Shown here piece after piece: positions 51,869-60,893 of a stretch of 64,000 nucleotides of DNA. Source of the stretch: Hyphomicrobium_A sp963759735. Its GTDB lineage: Bacteria > Pseudomonadota > Alphaproteobacteria > Rhizobiales > Hyphomicrobiaceae. Within the stretch, counting starts at the first letter, position 1; each line of letters starts with the position of its first letter. The stretch covers positions 62,001-126,000 of the forward strand of contig CAVXAF010000004.1 in NCBI GenBank assembly GCA_963759735.1. Reading direction: 5' to 3'. The notes under the pieces are model-generated. The model made no database searches and was not told the origin of the DNA. It saw only the letters and a list, made by a program, of their open reading frames with translations. The position numbers were made by a program, and so were the translations under genes.

Positions 51869-53692
51869 CTATGCCACTTCGCGATCGCGTGCGCGCTCCA
51901 TCCGCTTGCGCTCGTTGGGATCAAGCCAGCGCTTACGCAGACGAATAGATTTCGGAGTCACTTCAACAAGTTCCTCGTCGGTGATGTAGCTCATCGCCTT
52001 CTCAAGCGTGAGTTTCATCGGCGGGGTCAGCAACACGTTCTCGTCCTTGCCGGAGGCGCGGACGTTCGTGAGCTTCTTGCCTTTGACGACGTTGACCTCG
52101 AGGTCGTTGTCGCGTGTGTGCTCGCCGACAATCATGCCTTCATATACGCGGGTCTGCGCCCCAATCATGAATGGGCCGCGGTCCTGCAGATTGAAGATGG
52201 CGTAGGCCGCCGCCTCACCCTGCGCATTGGAAATCAGCACACCGGTGCGCCGTGCAGCGATCTCGCCCTTGAAGGGCGCGTAGTCGTGAAACAGCTTGTT
52301 CATGACCGCAGTGCCGCGCGTGTCGGACAGCAGCTCACTTTGATATCCGAGCAAGCCGCGCGTCGGCACGTGGAACACGAGGCGCTGGCGTCCGCCGCCG
52401 GAGGGCCGCATCTCGAGCAGCTCCCCCTTGCGCTCCGACAGCTTCTGCACGACCACGCCAGTGAAGCCCTCGTCGACGTCGATGATGACCTCCTCGATAG
52501 GCTCCAGCTTGGAGCCGTCCTCGGCGGTCTTGTAGACCACCTTGGGTCGCGAAACGGTCAGCTCGAAGCCTTCACGGCGCATGTTCTCGATCAGGATGCC
52601 GAGCTGCAATTCGCCGCGACCGGCGATGTCGAACGCGTCCTTGTCGTTGGAGATCGTCACCTTGATGGCGATGTTGCGCTCAGCTTCTTTCATGAGGCGG
52701 TCGAGGATGACGCGGCTCTGTACCTTGTCGCCTTCCTGCCCGGCGAAAGGTCCGTCGTTGATGCGGAAGGTCATCGACAGCGTCGGCGGATCGACGGGCT
52801 GTGCGGGCAGCGGGCTCTCGACGGAAGGATCGCAAAGCGTGTCGGCGACCGTCGCCTCGCTCATGCCGGCGATGGCGACGATCTCGCCCGCCTCGGCCTG
52901 ATCGACGGGGATGCGTTCCAGGCCTCGGAAGGCCAGCACCTTCTGCACGCGGAAATTCTCGACGACTTCGCCTTCGCGATTGAGTGCCTTGAGCTGCGTG
53001 CCGGCCTTCATGACACCGGAGGTAATGCGACCGGTGAGAATGCGGCCAAGAAACGGATCAGCTTCGAGCGTCGTAGCCAGCATGCGGACCGGTCCAGAAT
53101 CGATCGTCGGAGGCGGCACGTGCGCCAGCACCATGTCGAACATCGGCGCCAGGCTTTCCTTGGGGCCGGCCGGGTCGAGCGCCATCCAGCCGTTGCGGCC
53201 GGAGCCATAAAGGATCGGGAAGTCGAGCTGCTCGTCGGTGGCATCGAGGTTGGCGAAGAGGTCGAAGATCTCGTTCAGAACGTCGAGGTGACGCTCGTCC
53301 GGGCGATCGATCTTGTTCACCACGACGATGGGCCGCATGCCGCGCTTCAGCGCCTTCGAGACCACGAACTTGGTCTGCGGGAGCGGTCCTTCCGAGGCGT
53401 CGACCAGCACCACAACGCCATCCACCATGTTGAGGATGCGTTCGACCTCGCCGCCGAAATCGGCGTGGCCGGGCGTGTCGACGATGTTGATGCGCACGTC
53501 CTTCCATACGACGGAGGTGCACTTGGCGAGGATGGTAATGCCCCGTTCGCGCTCCAGATCGTTGGAATCCATGGCGCGCTCGGCCACCCGCTGGCCCTCA
53601 CGGAACGAGCCGGATTGCTTCAGGAGCTCGTCGACGAGCGTCGTCTTGCCGTGGTCGACGTGAGCGATGATGGCGATGTTTCTAAGGTTCAT
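51869..53692 (-). CDS. typA: ribosome-associated GTPase TypA/BipA
   Basis: Translational GTPase, 607 residues, aiding ribosome assembly and stress growth. The G motifs are HVDHGKTTL, DTPGHADFGG and NKIDR. Domains II, III, V and the TypA-specific C-terminal domain follow, with DRGPFMIGAQTRVYEGMIVGEHTRDNDLEVN. Full length, monocistronic. A large antisense ORF covers it but is a shadow. Confidence 0.97.
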   Translation of the reverse strand: MNLRNIAIIAHVDHGKTTLVDELLKQSGSFREGQRVAERAMDSNDLERERGITILAKCTSVVWKDVRINIVDTPGHADFGGEVERILNMVDGVVVLVDASEGPLPQTKFVVSKALKRGMRPIVVVNKIDRPDERHLDVLNEIFDLFANLDATDEQLDFPILYGSGRNGWMALDPAGPKESLAPMFDMVLAHVPPPTIDSGPVRMLATTLEADPFLGRILTGRITSGVMKAGTQLKALNREGEVVENFRVQKVLAFRGLERIPVDQAEAGEIVAIAGMSEATVADTLCDPSVESPLPAQPVDPPTLSMTFRINDGPFAGQEGDKVQSRVILDRLMKEAERNIAIKVTISNDKDAFDIAGRGELQLGILIENMRREGFELTVSRPKVVYKTAEDGSKLEPIEEVIIDVDEGFTGVVVQKLSERKGELLEMRPSGGGRQRLVFHVPTRGLLGYQSELLSDTRGTAVMNKLFHDYAPFKGEIAARRTGVLISNAQGEAAAYAIFNLQDRGPFMIGAQTRVYEGMIVGEHTRDNDLEVNVVKGKKLTNVRASGKDENVLLTPPMKLTLEKAMSYITDEELVEVTPKSIRLRKRWLDPNERKRMERARDREVA

Positions 53693-53784
53693 CAGGTACT
53701 TTGTGCGCTGCGAAAAGATGCGCGGGACCTAGCATAGAACCTGGAAGACCGCCAGCGGCGCACCGAAGGGCCGCTTTTCGTGCC

Positions 53785-54558
53785 TTAACCTTGGACAGAC
53801 TGTCTCGCCTTTTCGTTGGCGTGCAGCTGCCAAAGCAGCGCCTCCACCTCCGCGTGGCGCGGGGCCGCATCGCGCTCGTAGTTGTCGAGCTGGGCGATCT
53901 CCATCTTGAGGGCACTCGAGGTCGCGCCCGGGTGTTTCCGCCGTCGGGCGCCGGCAACAATTATCGGGTGGTCCGGCTCGTCGATGTCGAGTTCGATCAG
54001 GAAATTTTCCCGCAACGCATAGAACGACTGGAGGATGGCGTCGCGCACCAGCCTGCGCTCGTCGGGGAGAATGCCGCTGCGCTTGCGCGGATCGATCGAT
54101 TGCAGCGCGCGGCGCATGTCGTGCAGCGGCGCAAAGGGATAAAGTCCGATGAGCCTCGAGGTCTCGCCGACGTTCGCGTAGACGACGCGCATATTGTCGA
54201 GCGTTTCGCTGATACGGCAAAAGGCATTGACGTAGTCATCGGCGGTCGCATCCGGTTTCTCGCAGAAGCCGTGAAGCGCTGACTTCGTGCGCACGATGCC
54301 GCGCCATTCTTCTTCCAACCGCTCGATGAACTTCGACCGCTTCTGGAACACGTTGGCAAGGTAGGCGGCCACCACCGTGACGAGCACCAGCGACATGTCC
54401 TTGAGGTAGTCGTAGACATCGGTCGCGATCGCGGCGAGGGGCGTCCCGGCAAGGCCGGGGATGCGGTCGGCAAGCTTGGCGGCGATGGACACGGCGAGGA
54501 TCAATCCGAGGATCCAGTACGCACGGCGAAGGGTCTGGTCGAGCGAGCTTCTGGTCAT
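53785..54558 (-). CDS. hypothetical membrane-anchored protein, 257 residues
   Basis: Two N-terminal membrane helices at about residues 15-35 (YWILGLILAVSIAAKLA) and 55-80 (LKDMSLVLVTVVAAYLANVF), then a long cytosolic helical domain with clustered charges (KRSKFIERLEEEWRGIVRTK) and a basic tail (ARRRKHPGATS). ATG at 54558. No known domain. Its position between the MFS gene and typA gives no clue to its job. Confidence 0.7.
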   Translation of the reverse strand: MTRSSLDQTLRRAYWILGLILAVSIAAKLADRIPGLAGTPLAAIATDVYDYLKDMSLVLVTVVAAYLANVFQKRSKFIERLEEEWRGIVRTKSALHGFCEKPDATADDYVNAFCRISETLDNMRVVYANVGETSRLIGLYPFAPLHDMRRALQSIDPRKRSGILPDERRLVRDAILQSFYALRENFLIELDIDEPDHPIIVAGARRRKHPGATSSALKMEIAQLDNYERDAAPRHAEVEALLWQLHANEKARQSVQG

Positions 54559-54635
54559 TGCGGTGAGCCCCGAGGTTGCCGTTTTACCGATGTCCAAAGA
54601 TTGCGGCGAAGAGAGGAAGCGCCGGCCCACCCTCC

Positions 54636-55967
54636 CTACACGTGCCGGTGCATGGCCGAGTGATCGCGCGTGTCGCGCATGCAGGCGTAGACCATAAGCG
54701 AGACGAAAATGCAGGCCGTGACATACCAATAGAATGCCAACTCATAGCCGATGCTTTTTAGATAAAGGGCGACGTATTCCGCGGTGCCGCCGAACAGTGC
54801 CACCGTGATGGCATACGGGAAGCCGACGCCCATCGCGCGCACGCCGGTGGGAAACAGCTCGGCCTTCACCACGGCATTGATGGCGGTGTAGCCGCTGACG
54901 ATGAGCAGCGCGCCCATGATGAGGAAGAAGGCCGTCCAGGCGCTCTGCGTATTCTCCAGCGCGGTGAGGATCGGCACCGTCAGAAGCGTCCCAAGTACGC
55001 CAAAGGTCAGCAGCACCGGCCGGCGGCCGACGATGTCGGAGATGGCACCGACGACCGGCTGCAGGCACATGTAGAAGAACAGGCTCGCTGCCGCGATCAC
55101 CGTCGAACTGTCGCGCGACAGGCCCACCGAGTTGACGAGAAACTTCTGCATGTACGTGGTGTATGTGTAGAAGGCGACGGTACCGCCGAGTGTCAGTCCA
55201 ACGACGATAGCCACCTCGCGCGGATGACGCAGCAGACCCCTTAGGGGACTGCCGCGCACGCCCAAAGCGCGCGCCTCCAGAAACGCTTCGCTCTCGTGCA
55301 TGTCACGGCGCATGAAATAGACGACGACGGCAAGGCCGGCGCCGATGAAGAATGGGATCCGCCAGCCCCAGGCGTCGAGCTGGTCCGGCGTCAACAGCAA
55401 CTTCTGCAACGACAGCAACACTAGCATGGCGAGCAACTGGCCGCCGATCAGCGTCACGTACTGGAAGCTCGAATAAAAGCCGCGATGATCTGGGTGCGCC
55501 ACCTCGGACAGGTAGGTGGCGCTGGTGCCGTACTCGCCCCCGAGACTGAGGCCCTGCACCAGGCGCGCAAGGAGCAGGATGAGCGGGGCAGCAACGCCGA
55601 TGGTCGCGTAGGTCGGTGTCAACGCTATGATGAGCGAGCCGAAGCACATCATCATCACCGACACAGTGAGCGCCAAGCGCCGGCCGTGCCGGTCGGCCAT
55701 GTGTCCGAACAGCCAGCCTCCGAACGGGCGCATCAGGAAGCCGACGGCGAAAATGGCTGCCGCATTGAGCAGCTGCGCCGTCTGGCTCTCGGCGGGAAAG
55801 AACGACTTGGCGAAGTACAGCGCAAAGGCCGAATAGGCGTAGAAGTCGAACCACTCGACGAGGTTGCCGGCGGAACCGATGAAAATGGCTTTGAGCCGCC
55901 GTCGGGTATCGGCGAAGCTCTTTTCGGGCAGGGCATGCGCGGAAATGCCGACCGCGCCTTCCTCCAT
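54636..55967 (-). CDS. MFS metabolite:proton symporter (KgtP/MHS type)
   Basis: A 443-residue, 12-helix transporter of the metabolite:H+ symporter group, which imports dicarboxylates or other organic acids. The family markers are GSAGNLVEWFDFYAYSAFA near the start and GHMADRHGRRLAL in loop 2-3, with QGLSLGGEYGTSATYLSE in helix 5. The start ATG at 55967 has GGAGGTGG five bases upstream; the GTG three codons earlier lies inside that ribosome site. Substrate inferred as 2-oxoglutarate-like only by family. Confidence 0.87.
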   Translation of the reverse strand: MEEGAVGISAHALPEKSFADTRRRLKAIFIGSAGNLVEWFDFYAYSAFALYFAKSFFPAESQTAQLLNAAAIFAVGFLMRPFGGWLFGHMADRHGRRLALTVSVMMMCFGSLIIALTPTYATIGVAAPLILLLARLVQGLSLGGEYGTSATYLSEVAHPDHRGFYSSFQYVTLIGGQLLAMLVLLSLQKLLLTPDQLDAWGWRIPFFIGAGLAVVVYFMRRDMHESEAFLEARALGVRGSPLRGLLRHPREVAIVVGLTLGGTVAFYTYTTYMQKFLVNSVGLSRDSSTVIAAASLFFYMCLQPVVGAISDIVGRRPVLLTFGVLGTLLTVPILTALENTQSAWTAFFLIMGALLIVSGYTAINAVVKAELFPTGVRAMGVGFPYAITVALFGGTAEYVALYLKSIGYELAFYWYVTACIFVSLMVYACMRDTRDHSAMHRHV

Positions 55968-55992
55968 CTGGTCCACCTCCGAGCTTCCTGCC

Positions 55993-57102
55993 TTAGGCGC
56001 GCGTCAACATTGAGCGCAGCTCTTGCAGCCGCTGCTTGGTCTGCATGTCGAGCGCATCCTTGATGGTCAGCATCTGCTTTTCGATCACCTCGGTCAGCTC
56101 GCTTGCCATGCCCTCGCGGGCCGTTGCATTCATCGACGCCAGCGTCTCGCGGATGTGCGCCAGGCCCAGGTCGCGCTCAAGGTGCTGACCGAGGCTTTCG
56201 AGGAACTGGCGAGCGAAGTTGGGAACCTCTAGGCGCGCCATGGCGGCCAACGCGCGCCGCCGCACCGCCGTATCGGGATGCGTCAACGCGGACCGCATAA
56301 GGCGGCTGTTGAGCGTCGTCGGCACACGAACGAGACGCTTCTTCACGCTGTCGGGGCTGACGGTGCCGTTCTCCAGGGCGTGCGCCATGGACACCTGATG
56401 GCTCCATTGCTGAAAGCGCAGCAGCAACGCGCGCACGACGATGATCGACAATGTGACGACGATGATCAGGCGTACCGAATTGCCGATCCAGCCGTTGTAG
56501 ACAATCTGCGCACTCAGGTTGTCGGACAGGTCGACGAGGTTTGCCCAGGCGTTGACCACCGAATTGACGATCGGGATTTCGTTGAGCACGCAGGTCAGAT
56601 ACTCGACATACTCCGTCGTGTAGGCGCTGACGAGGGAGGGTCGGTTGCGCAGGATCTGCGCCAATCCCGTACGCTCCACGGTCTGGATGAGCGCTGCAAG
56701 GCCAAGAATGTAAAAAATGGTCGAGGAGGCGAGGATCGGAACGTTGTTGACCGCGTCGAGCGCCGAGAACGTCATCTTGTCGGCAGCGAGCGAGCCCTCC
56801 ATCACGCGTTTTTCTTCGTACATGATGCGCAGGCTGGAGGCGATGATGAGGATGTGGATGACGAGAAAGCCGCTCAGCGTCCAGAACAGCGGGCGCGAGT
56901 TGAGATCGACAACGGCGAGATAGAGAACGACGCCGTTGGCGAGGAGCCACAGGCCGACTTTCCAGAACGCAACATTGCCCGTCTGCGGGTCGGGGCGGAA
57001 GAACATGTTGAGCATGCCGATCAGCGGCCAGCAAACGCTCGTCCAGGCGCGATCCAGTGCCCCGAACATTCCCGTGGTCACCTTTTCACTTACGTCCGCC
57101 AT
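55993..57102 (-). CDS. membrane protein with C-terminal HEAT-like helices
   Basis: A 369-residue protein of unknown function. Membrane segments lie at about residues 22-40, 48-66, 72-92, 120-140 and 195-215 (LWLLANGVVLYLAVVDL; FWTLSGFLVIHILIIASSL; SSTIFYILGLAALIQTV; LIIVVTLSIIVVRALLL). From residue 240 on it is soluble and helical, with a HEAT-like repeat TLNSRLMRSALTHPDTAVRRRALAAM. ATG at 57102. It is divergent from trxB; the MFS gene follows 25 bp downstream of its stop on the same strand. Confidence 0.75.
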   Translation of the reverse strand: MADVSEKVTTGMFGALDRAWTSVCWPLIGMLNMFFRPDPQTGNVAFWKVGLWLLANGVVLYLAVVDLNSRPLFWTLSGFLVIHILIIASSLRIMYEEKRVMEGSLAADKMTFSALDAVNNVPILASSTIFYILGLAALIQTVERTGLAQILRNRPSLVSAYTTEYVEYLTCVLNEIPIVNSVVNAWANLVDLSDNLSAQIVYNGWIGNSVRLIIVVTLSIIVVRALLLRFQQWSHQVSMAHALENGTVSPDSVKKRLVRVPTTLNSRLMRSALTHPDTAVRRRALAAMARLEVPNFARQFLESLGQHLERDLGLAHIRETLASMNATAREGMASELTEVIEKQMLTIKDALDMQTKQRLQELRSMLTRA

Positions 57103-57350
57103 GACGCCCACCCTGTCCCTTGGCTCCCCAGCCCAAGCTACCGTAGCACGGCATGGGCGGACAACATGTGGCGGGATGGCGACCGGGCGCGCGCACATCG
57201 GTTTAGCTTTAACGGGGCCAATCCGGCGGCCGCAGCTGCCCCCAAGATGACGCCGCTGGCGCATTGACCAGTGCCCTTGCAGAGGGCTATGAGCAGCCCA
57301 ATCTTATGGGCCCCCGGCCGCTATTCGACGGGTCCGGGCAGGAGGGTACG

Positions 57351-58322
57351 ATGGCCAATGCCAGGCACGTGAAGGTGCTGATCCTCGGTTCGGGACCGGC
57401 AGGCTATACGGCGGCGATTTATGCCGCGCGCGCCATGCTCAAGCCGCTGCTGATCGAAGGCTCGCAGCCGGGCGGCCAGCTCACCATCACGACCGACGTC
57501 GAGAATTATCCAGGCTTCGCCGACGTGATCCAGGGACCCTGGCTGATGGAGCAAATGCGCGCCCAGGCCGAGCACGTCGGCACCGAGATCATCATGGACC
57601 ACATCTCGAAGGTCGATCTCAAGACGCGCCCGTTCAGGCTCAAGGGAGATTCCGGAGACAGCTACTCCTGCGACGTGCTGATCATCTGCACGGGCGCGCA
57701 GGCGCGCTGGCTGGGCATCGAATCAGAGGGGCTGTTCCAGGGCCACGGCGTCTCGGCATGCGCCACTTGCGACGGCTTTTTCTACAAGGGTAAGGAGGTC
57801 GTGGTCGTCGGCGGCGGTAACACCGCGGTTGAGGAGGCGATCTTCCTTACAAACTTCGCCAAGAAGGTGACTGTCGTGCATCGGCGGGATCACTTCCGGG
57901 CCGAGAAGATCTTACAGGATCGCCTGTTCAAGAACCCGAAGATCGAAGTGGTCTGGGATCACGCCGTCGAGGAGATCGTCGGCGCCGCTGATCCCAAGTC
58001 GGTGACCGGTATCACGCTGAAAAGCACCAAGACCGGCGCGATCAAAAAGCTGAATGCCGACGGCGTGTTCATCGCCATCGGCCATGCGCCGGCGACCGAG
58101 CTGTTCAAGGACCAGATCGAGCTGACGCACTCCGGTTATATCGTGACGCGTCCCGATTCGACCGCGACGGCCATTCCCGGCGTCTACGCGGCGGGCGACG
58201 TCAAGGACGAGGTTTACCGGCAGGCGGTGACGGCGGCCGCCATGGGCTGCATGGCGGCGCTGGAAGCCGAGCGCTACTTCGCCACGCTGGAGATCGAGGC
58301 CGAGACTGAGGCGGCGGAATAA
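57351..58322 (+). CDS. trxB: thioredoxin-disulfide reductase
   Basis: NADPH-dependent flavoenzyme, 323 residues, keeping thioredoxin reduced. FAD motif GSGPAGYTAAIYAARA, redox-active Cys pair in ACATCDGFF, NADPH motif GGGNTAVEEA, and the second FAD segment GVYAAGDVKDEVYRQAV. The ATG at 57351 has GGAGGG upstream. A LysR regulator of the VtlR/LsrB type lies about 1.5 kb downstream, as in rhizobia. Confidence 0.97.
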   Translation: MANARHVKVLILGSGPAGYTAAIYAARAMLKPLLIEGSQPGGQLTITTDVENYPGFADVIQGPWLMEQMRAQAEHVGTEIIMDHISKVDLKTRPFRLKGDSGDSYSCDVLIICTGAQARWLGIESEGLFQGHGVSACATCDGFFYKGKEVVVVGGGNTAVEEAIFLTNFAKKVTVVHRRDHFRAEKILQDRLFKNPKIEVVWDHAVEEIVGAADPKSVTGITLKSTKTGAIKKLNADGVFIAIGHAPATELFKDQIELTHSGYIVTRPDSTATAIPGVYAAGDVKDEVYRQAVTAAAMGCMAALEAERYFATLEIEAETEAAE

Positions 58323-58417
58323 TCCAGGTCGAGCGCAGCCCAGCATAGGGCAGCCATAAGATTGCCCAGACACTCGCTATCGTCGGCCACCGAAGAACGC
58401 ACCATTGGGGGAACTCC

Positions 58418-58670
58418 ATGATTCGCTAAGTCTGCCGCTGTGTGCATTTGCTTTGGGCTCGCCGCTGTGAGCGCGCGGGCCGAGGGTCCGGACGCCTCAG
58501 TCGACAATCTCGCGGCGCAGTGCGCCTCCAAGAGCGGATTGTTCGATCCGGATACCAAGGAGTGCGCCGAGCCTAGCGAGGACACTGCAGCTGGGGATCT
58601 GGTCGTCGGGCCGATGATGAAGGTCCTCGGCGACGAGGCTAAAAAGGAAGTTCTCGAGTCCGACCAGTAG
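58418..58670 (+). CDS. small exported hypothetical protein, frameshift at codon 4
   Basis: The true start is probably the ATG at 58418, which has GGGGGAAC upstream. In the given sequence it meets a stop after three codons (MIR-stop). Removing the T at 58427 gives MIRKSAAVCICFGLAAVSARA, a normal signal peptide that runs into EGPDASVDNLAAQCASKS to the stop at 58670, 83 residues in all. Two Cys in the mature part may pair. Function unknown. Confidence 0.6.
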
Positions 58671-58687
58671 GTAGGCGTCGATCAACG

Positions 58688-58725
58688 AAACCGGCGCGGC
58701 GCGCTGCGGCCGCCGCGCCGGTTTT
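58688..58725. terminator. bidirectional intrinsic terminator
   Basis: AAACCGGCGCGGCG pairs with CGCCGCGCCGGTTT around a nine-base loop, with T tracts on both strands (GTTTTC on plus, GGTTTCG on minus). It separates the convergent genes ending at 58670 and 58728. Confidence 0.85.
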
Positions 58726-58727
58726 CA

Positions 58728-59597
58728 TTATTGGAGCTTATAGGCAACGAGTTTGTCGCTCATCATCATCGGGACGAGCAGCAACTTGTCGGCCGGCACG
58801 TATCCAATGTCAGCCGTGCCCTGATCGAGATCGAGAAGCAGCTCGGCCTTACCCGACTTGGCAATGCGGAAGACTTTGCCGGCCACCCAGTCGCTTACCA
58901 GGAACTCGTCGCCGTCCGGCTCGATCCCGTCGAGATTGCCGACGGGCGTGCCATCGCCGAGATCGCTGACCTTCTTATCCGCAACGTTGACCTCCAGGAG
59001 GTTGGCCGCCGACGCCCCCGACTTCGACGACGTGCCGGGAGCACCCCAGGCCGCTACGATCAGCTTGTCGCCGGAAACGTATAAACCGTTAGGGAACTTC
59101 AGTTCCGGACCCTCGAGCCACTTCTCGAATTTGCCGCCGGCCAGGCGCCAGATCGTGCTGGTGTTGGAATCGGAAACGTACACGTTGCCTTGCGCATCTG
59201 CGGCGACGTCGTTGAGGAAGGTTGCCCCTGGCGCATCGTACTTCGCCAGGATTTTGCCGCTGGCAGGATCGATCTCGACCAGCTTGTCGATGTCAGCCGT
59301 GTAGAGCTTTCCGCCGGAAAGCGAGAGACCCTTCGGGGCGTCCATGCCCTTCGCCCATTCGAGCGCGATAATTTTCCCATCGGCAAGCGCAACCTTGGAA
59401 ATGAAGCCGTTGCCATCCTTGTCGGTCGGATTGCCGGCGACGTTGCTGACGTAGGCGAAACCTTCGGCTGGCACGGCGAGGGCGGACTCCGGCGTCTTGA
59501 GCCCGGTCGTCTCCCACAACACCATCGGCTGCGCGAAAGCGCCGCTGAAAGATGCGGCCCCTCCGAGCACCGCCAGTGCAAACCCTATCGACTTCAT
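58728..59597 (-). CDS. periplasmic SMP-30/gluconolactonase-like beta-propeller
   Basis: A 289-residue exported protein. Signal peptide MKSIGFALAVLGGAASFSGAFA. Then come propeller repeats with the pattern G-x-x-Y-V-S/A-D (GFAYVSNVAGN, GKLYTADIDKLVEIDPASGK, GNVYVSDSNTSTIWRL and DKLIVAAWG). Such proteins are lactonases or sugar-binding sensors. The metal ligands of SMP-30 cannot be assigned with confidence. Divergent from the LysR gene. Confidence 0.75.
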   Translation of the reverse strand: MKSIGFALAVLGGAASFSGAFAQPMVLWETTGLKTPESALAVPAEGFAYVSNVAGNPTDKDGNGFISKVALADGKIIALEWAKGMDAPKGLSLSGGKLYTADIDKLVEIDPASGKILAKYDAPGATFLNDVAADAQGNVYVSDSNTSTIWRLAGGKFEKWLEGPELKFPNGLYVSGDKLIVAAWGAPGTSSKSGASAANLLEVNVADKKVSDLGDGTPVGNLDGIEPDGDEFLVSDWVAGKVFRIAKSGKAELLLDLDQGTADIGYVPADKLLLVPMMMSDKLVAYKLQ

Positions 59598-59775
59598 TGC
59601 GTGCCTCCACGATCCGTTTCTGAGTTACAGCGGCTTATATAGGCTGCGCCGGTCCGTCACCCTATTCATCGCTTCGGCGCTGGTCTAAGTTGCGCCGCAA
59701 CATAATCGAATAAACGCCGTCGAAGCTGCTGTTCGGGCGCGTTCCTTAGGTCCGAGATGGGCAATGGGGCGTGCG

Positions 59776-60684
59776 ATGATCGGAAACCGATCCATGGACT
59801 GGGACAAGCTGAGGATCTTTCATGCGGCAGCGGAGGCAGGCAGCTTCACGCACGCCGGCGACGCCCTGCACATGAGCCAGTCAGCGGTGAGCCGCCAGGT
59901 ATCTGCCCTGGAGCGCGACCTCAAGGTGACACTGTTCCATCGCCACGCGCGCGGGCTCGTACTCACCGAGCAGGGCGAGCTGTTGCACCGCACGACCTCC
60001 GACGTAATCAACAAGCTGCACACCGCCGAAACGCTGCTCTCCGACACCACCTCAAAGCCATCTGGGGAATTGCGCATCACCGCGCCTGTCGGCTTCGGCA
60101 CCATTTGGCTGACGCAGCGCATGCGTGAGTTCCACGACCTCTATCCCGAGATCCGCATCGAACTGCAGCTCAACGATGACCAGATCGATATCGGCATGCG
60201 CGCCGCTGACGTCGCCATCTGGACGCGCGAGCCGCCGCAGTCTGACCTAATCCGCCGCATGCTGTTCACCAGCCGCGTGCGAGCCTTCGCATCGACCCAG
60301 TACGTGCGCCGCTTCGGAGCCCCGAAGACTCTCGATGAACTCGAAGGGCATTCCATCGTGTCCTACAGCGGCCAGCCCGCCCAGCACCTGACCGCCATCA
60401 CCTGGATCGAAACGGCGGGGCGCAACGGCAAGGGCCCGCGCGAGCCGGCCTTTCGCGCCAATAGCGTCGTGGCGCTGCGCTATGCCATCCGGGCCGGCAT
60501 CGGCATCGGCATGATCCCCGACTACATGACCGACAACGAGGCGGACCTGGTGCCGGTGCTGACCGAAATCGACCCTCCGACCCTGCCCATTCTCTTCGTC
60601 TATCCCGAGGAGCTGAGGTCGTCCAAAAAGGTGCAGGTGCTGCGTGATTTCCTCGTCGCCCAGGCGCGGCAGTGGACCTACTGA
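59776..60684 (+). CDS. LysR regulator of the VtlR/LsrB type
   Basis: LysR-family activator, 302 residues. The helix-turn-helix is FTHAGDALHMSQSAVSRQVSALE, and the N-terminus MDWDKLRIFHAAAEAGSF with LFHRHARGLVLTEQGELL is very close to LsrB of Sinorhizobium and VtlR of Brucella. Those regulate redox balance, envelope sugars and AbcR-type small RNAs. The ligand domain (GELRITAPVGFGTIWLT to FLVAQ) is complete. Start ATG at 59776, or 59794 for MDWDK. Near trxB, as in rhizobia. Confidence 0.85.
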   Translation: MIGNRSMDWDKLRIFHAAAEAGSFTHAGDALHMSQSAVSRQVSALERDLKVTLFHRHARGLVLTEQGELLHRTTSDVINKLHTAETLLSDTTSKPSGELRITAPVGFGTIWLTQRMREFHDLYPEIRIELQLNDDQIDIGMRAADVAIWTREPPQSDLIRRMLFTSRVRAFASTQYVRRFGAPKTLDELEGHSIVSYSGQPAQHLTAITWIETAGRNGKGPREPAFRANSVVALRYAIRAGIGIGMIPDYMTDNEADLVPVLTEIDPPTLPILFVYPEELRSSKKVQVLRDFLVAQARQWTY

Positions 60685-60893
60685 AGCTGGCCAGCGCCCG
60701 CCCACGGGGTCCGCATTGACGCAGGAATTGCAGCCGCCGGGTCAAGAGGCTATCTAACGGCAAGGTTTCTTGAGCATCGGCGGCTGAGAAGCACCCCTAC
60801 CTATTCTCGCACACGGTTCCCTCCGACGTGCGGTTTGGGTTTTGGCGCGGTCCCGGCTGCTCCGTCGGCACTCTGATCGAAACGAGACACGGC

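Noticed and set aside
52118..53737. 539-codon open frame antisense to typA
   Set aside because: typA is complete and conserved; the antisense product is charged low-complexity sequence with no domain.
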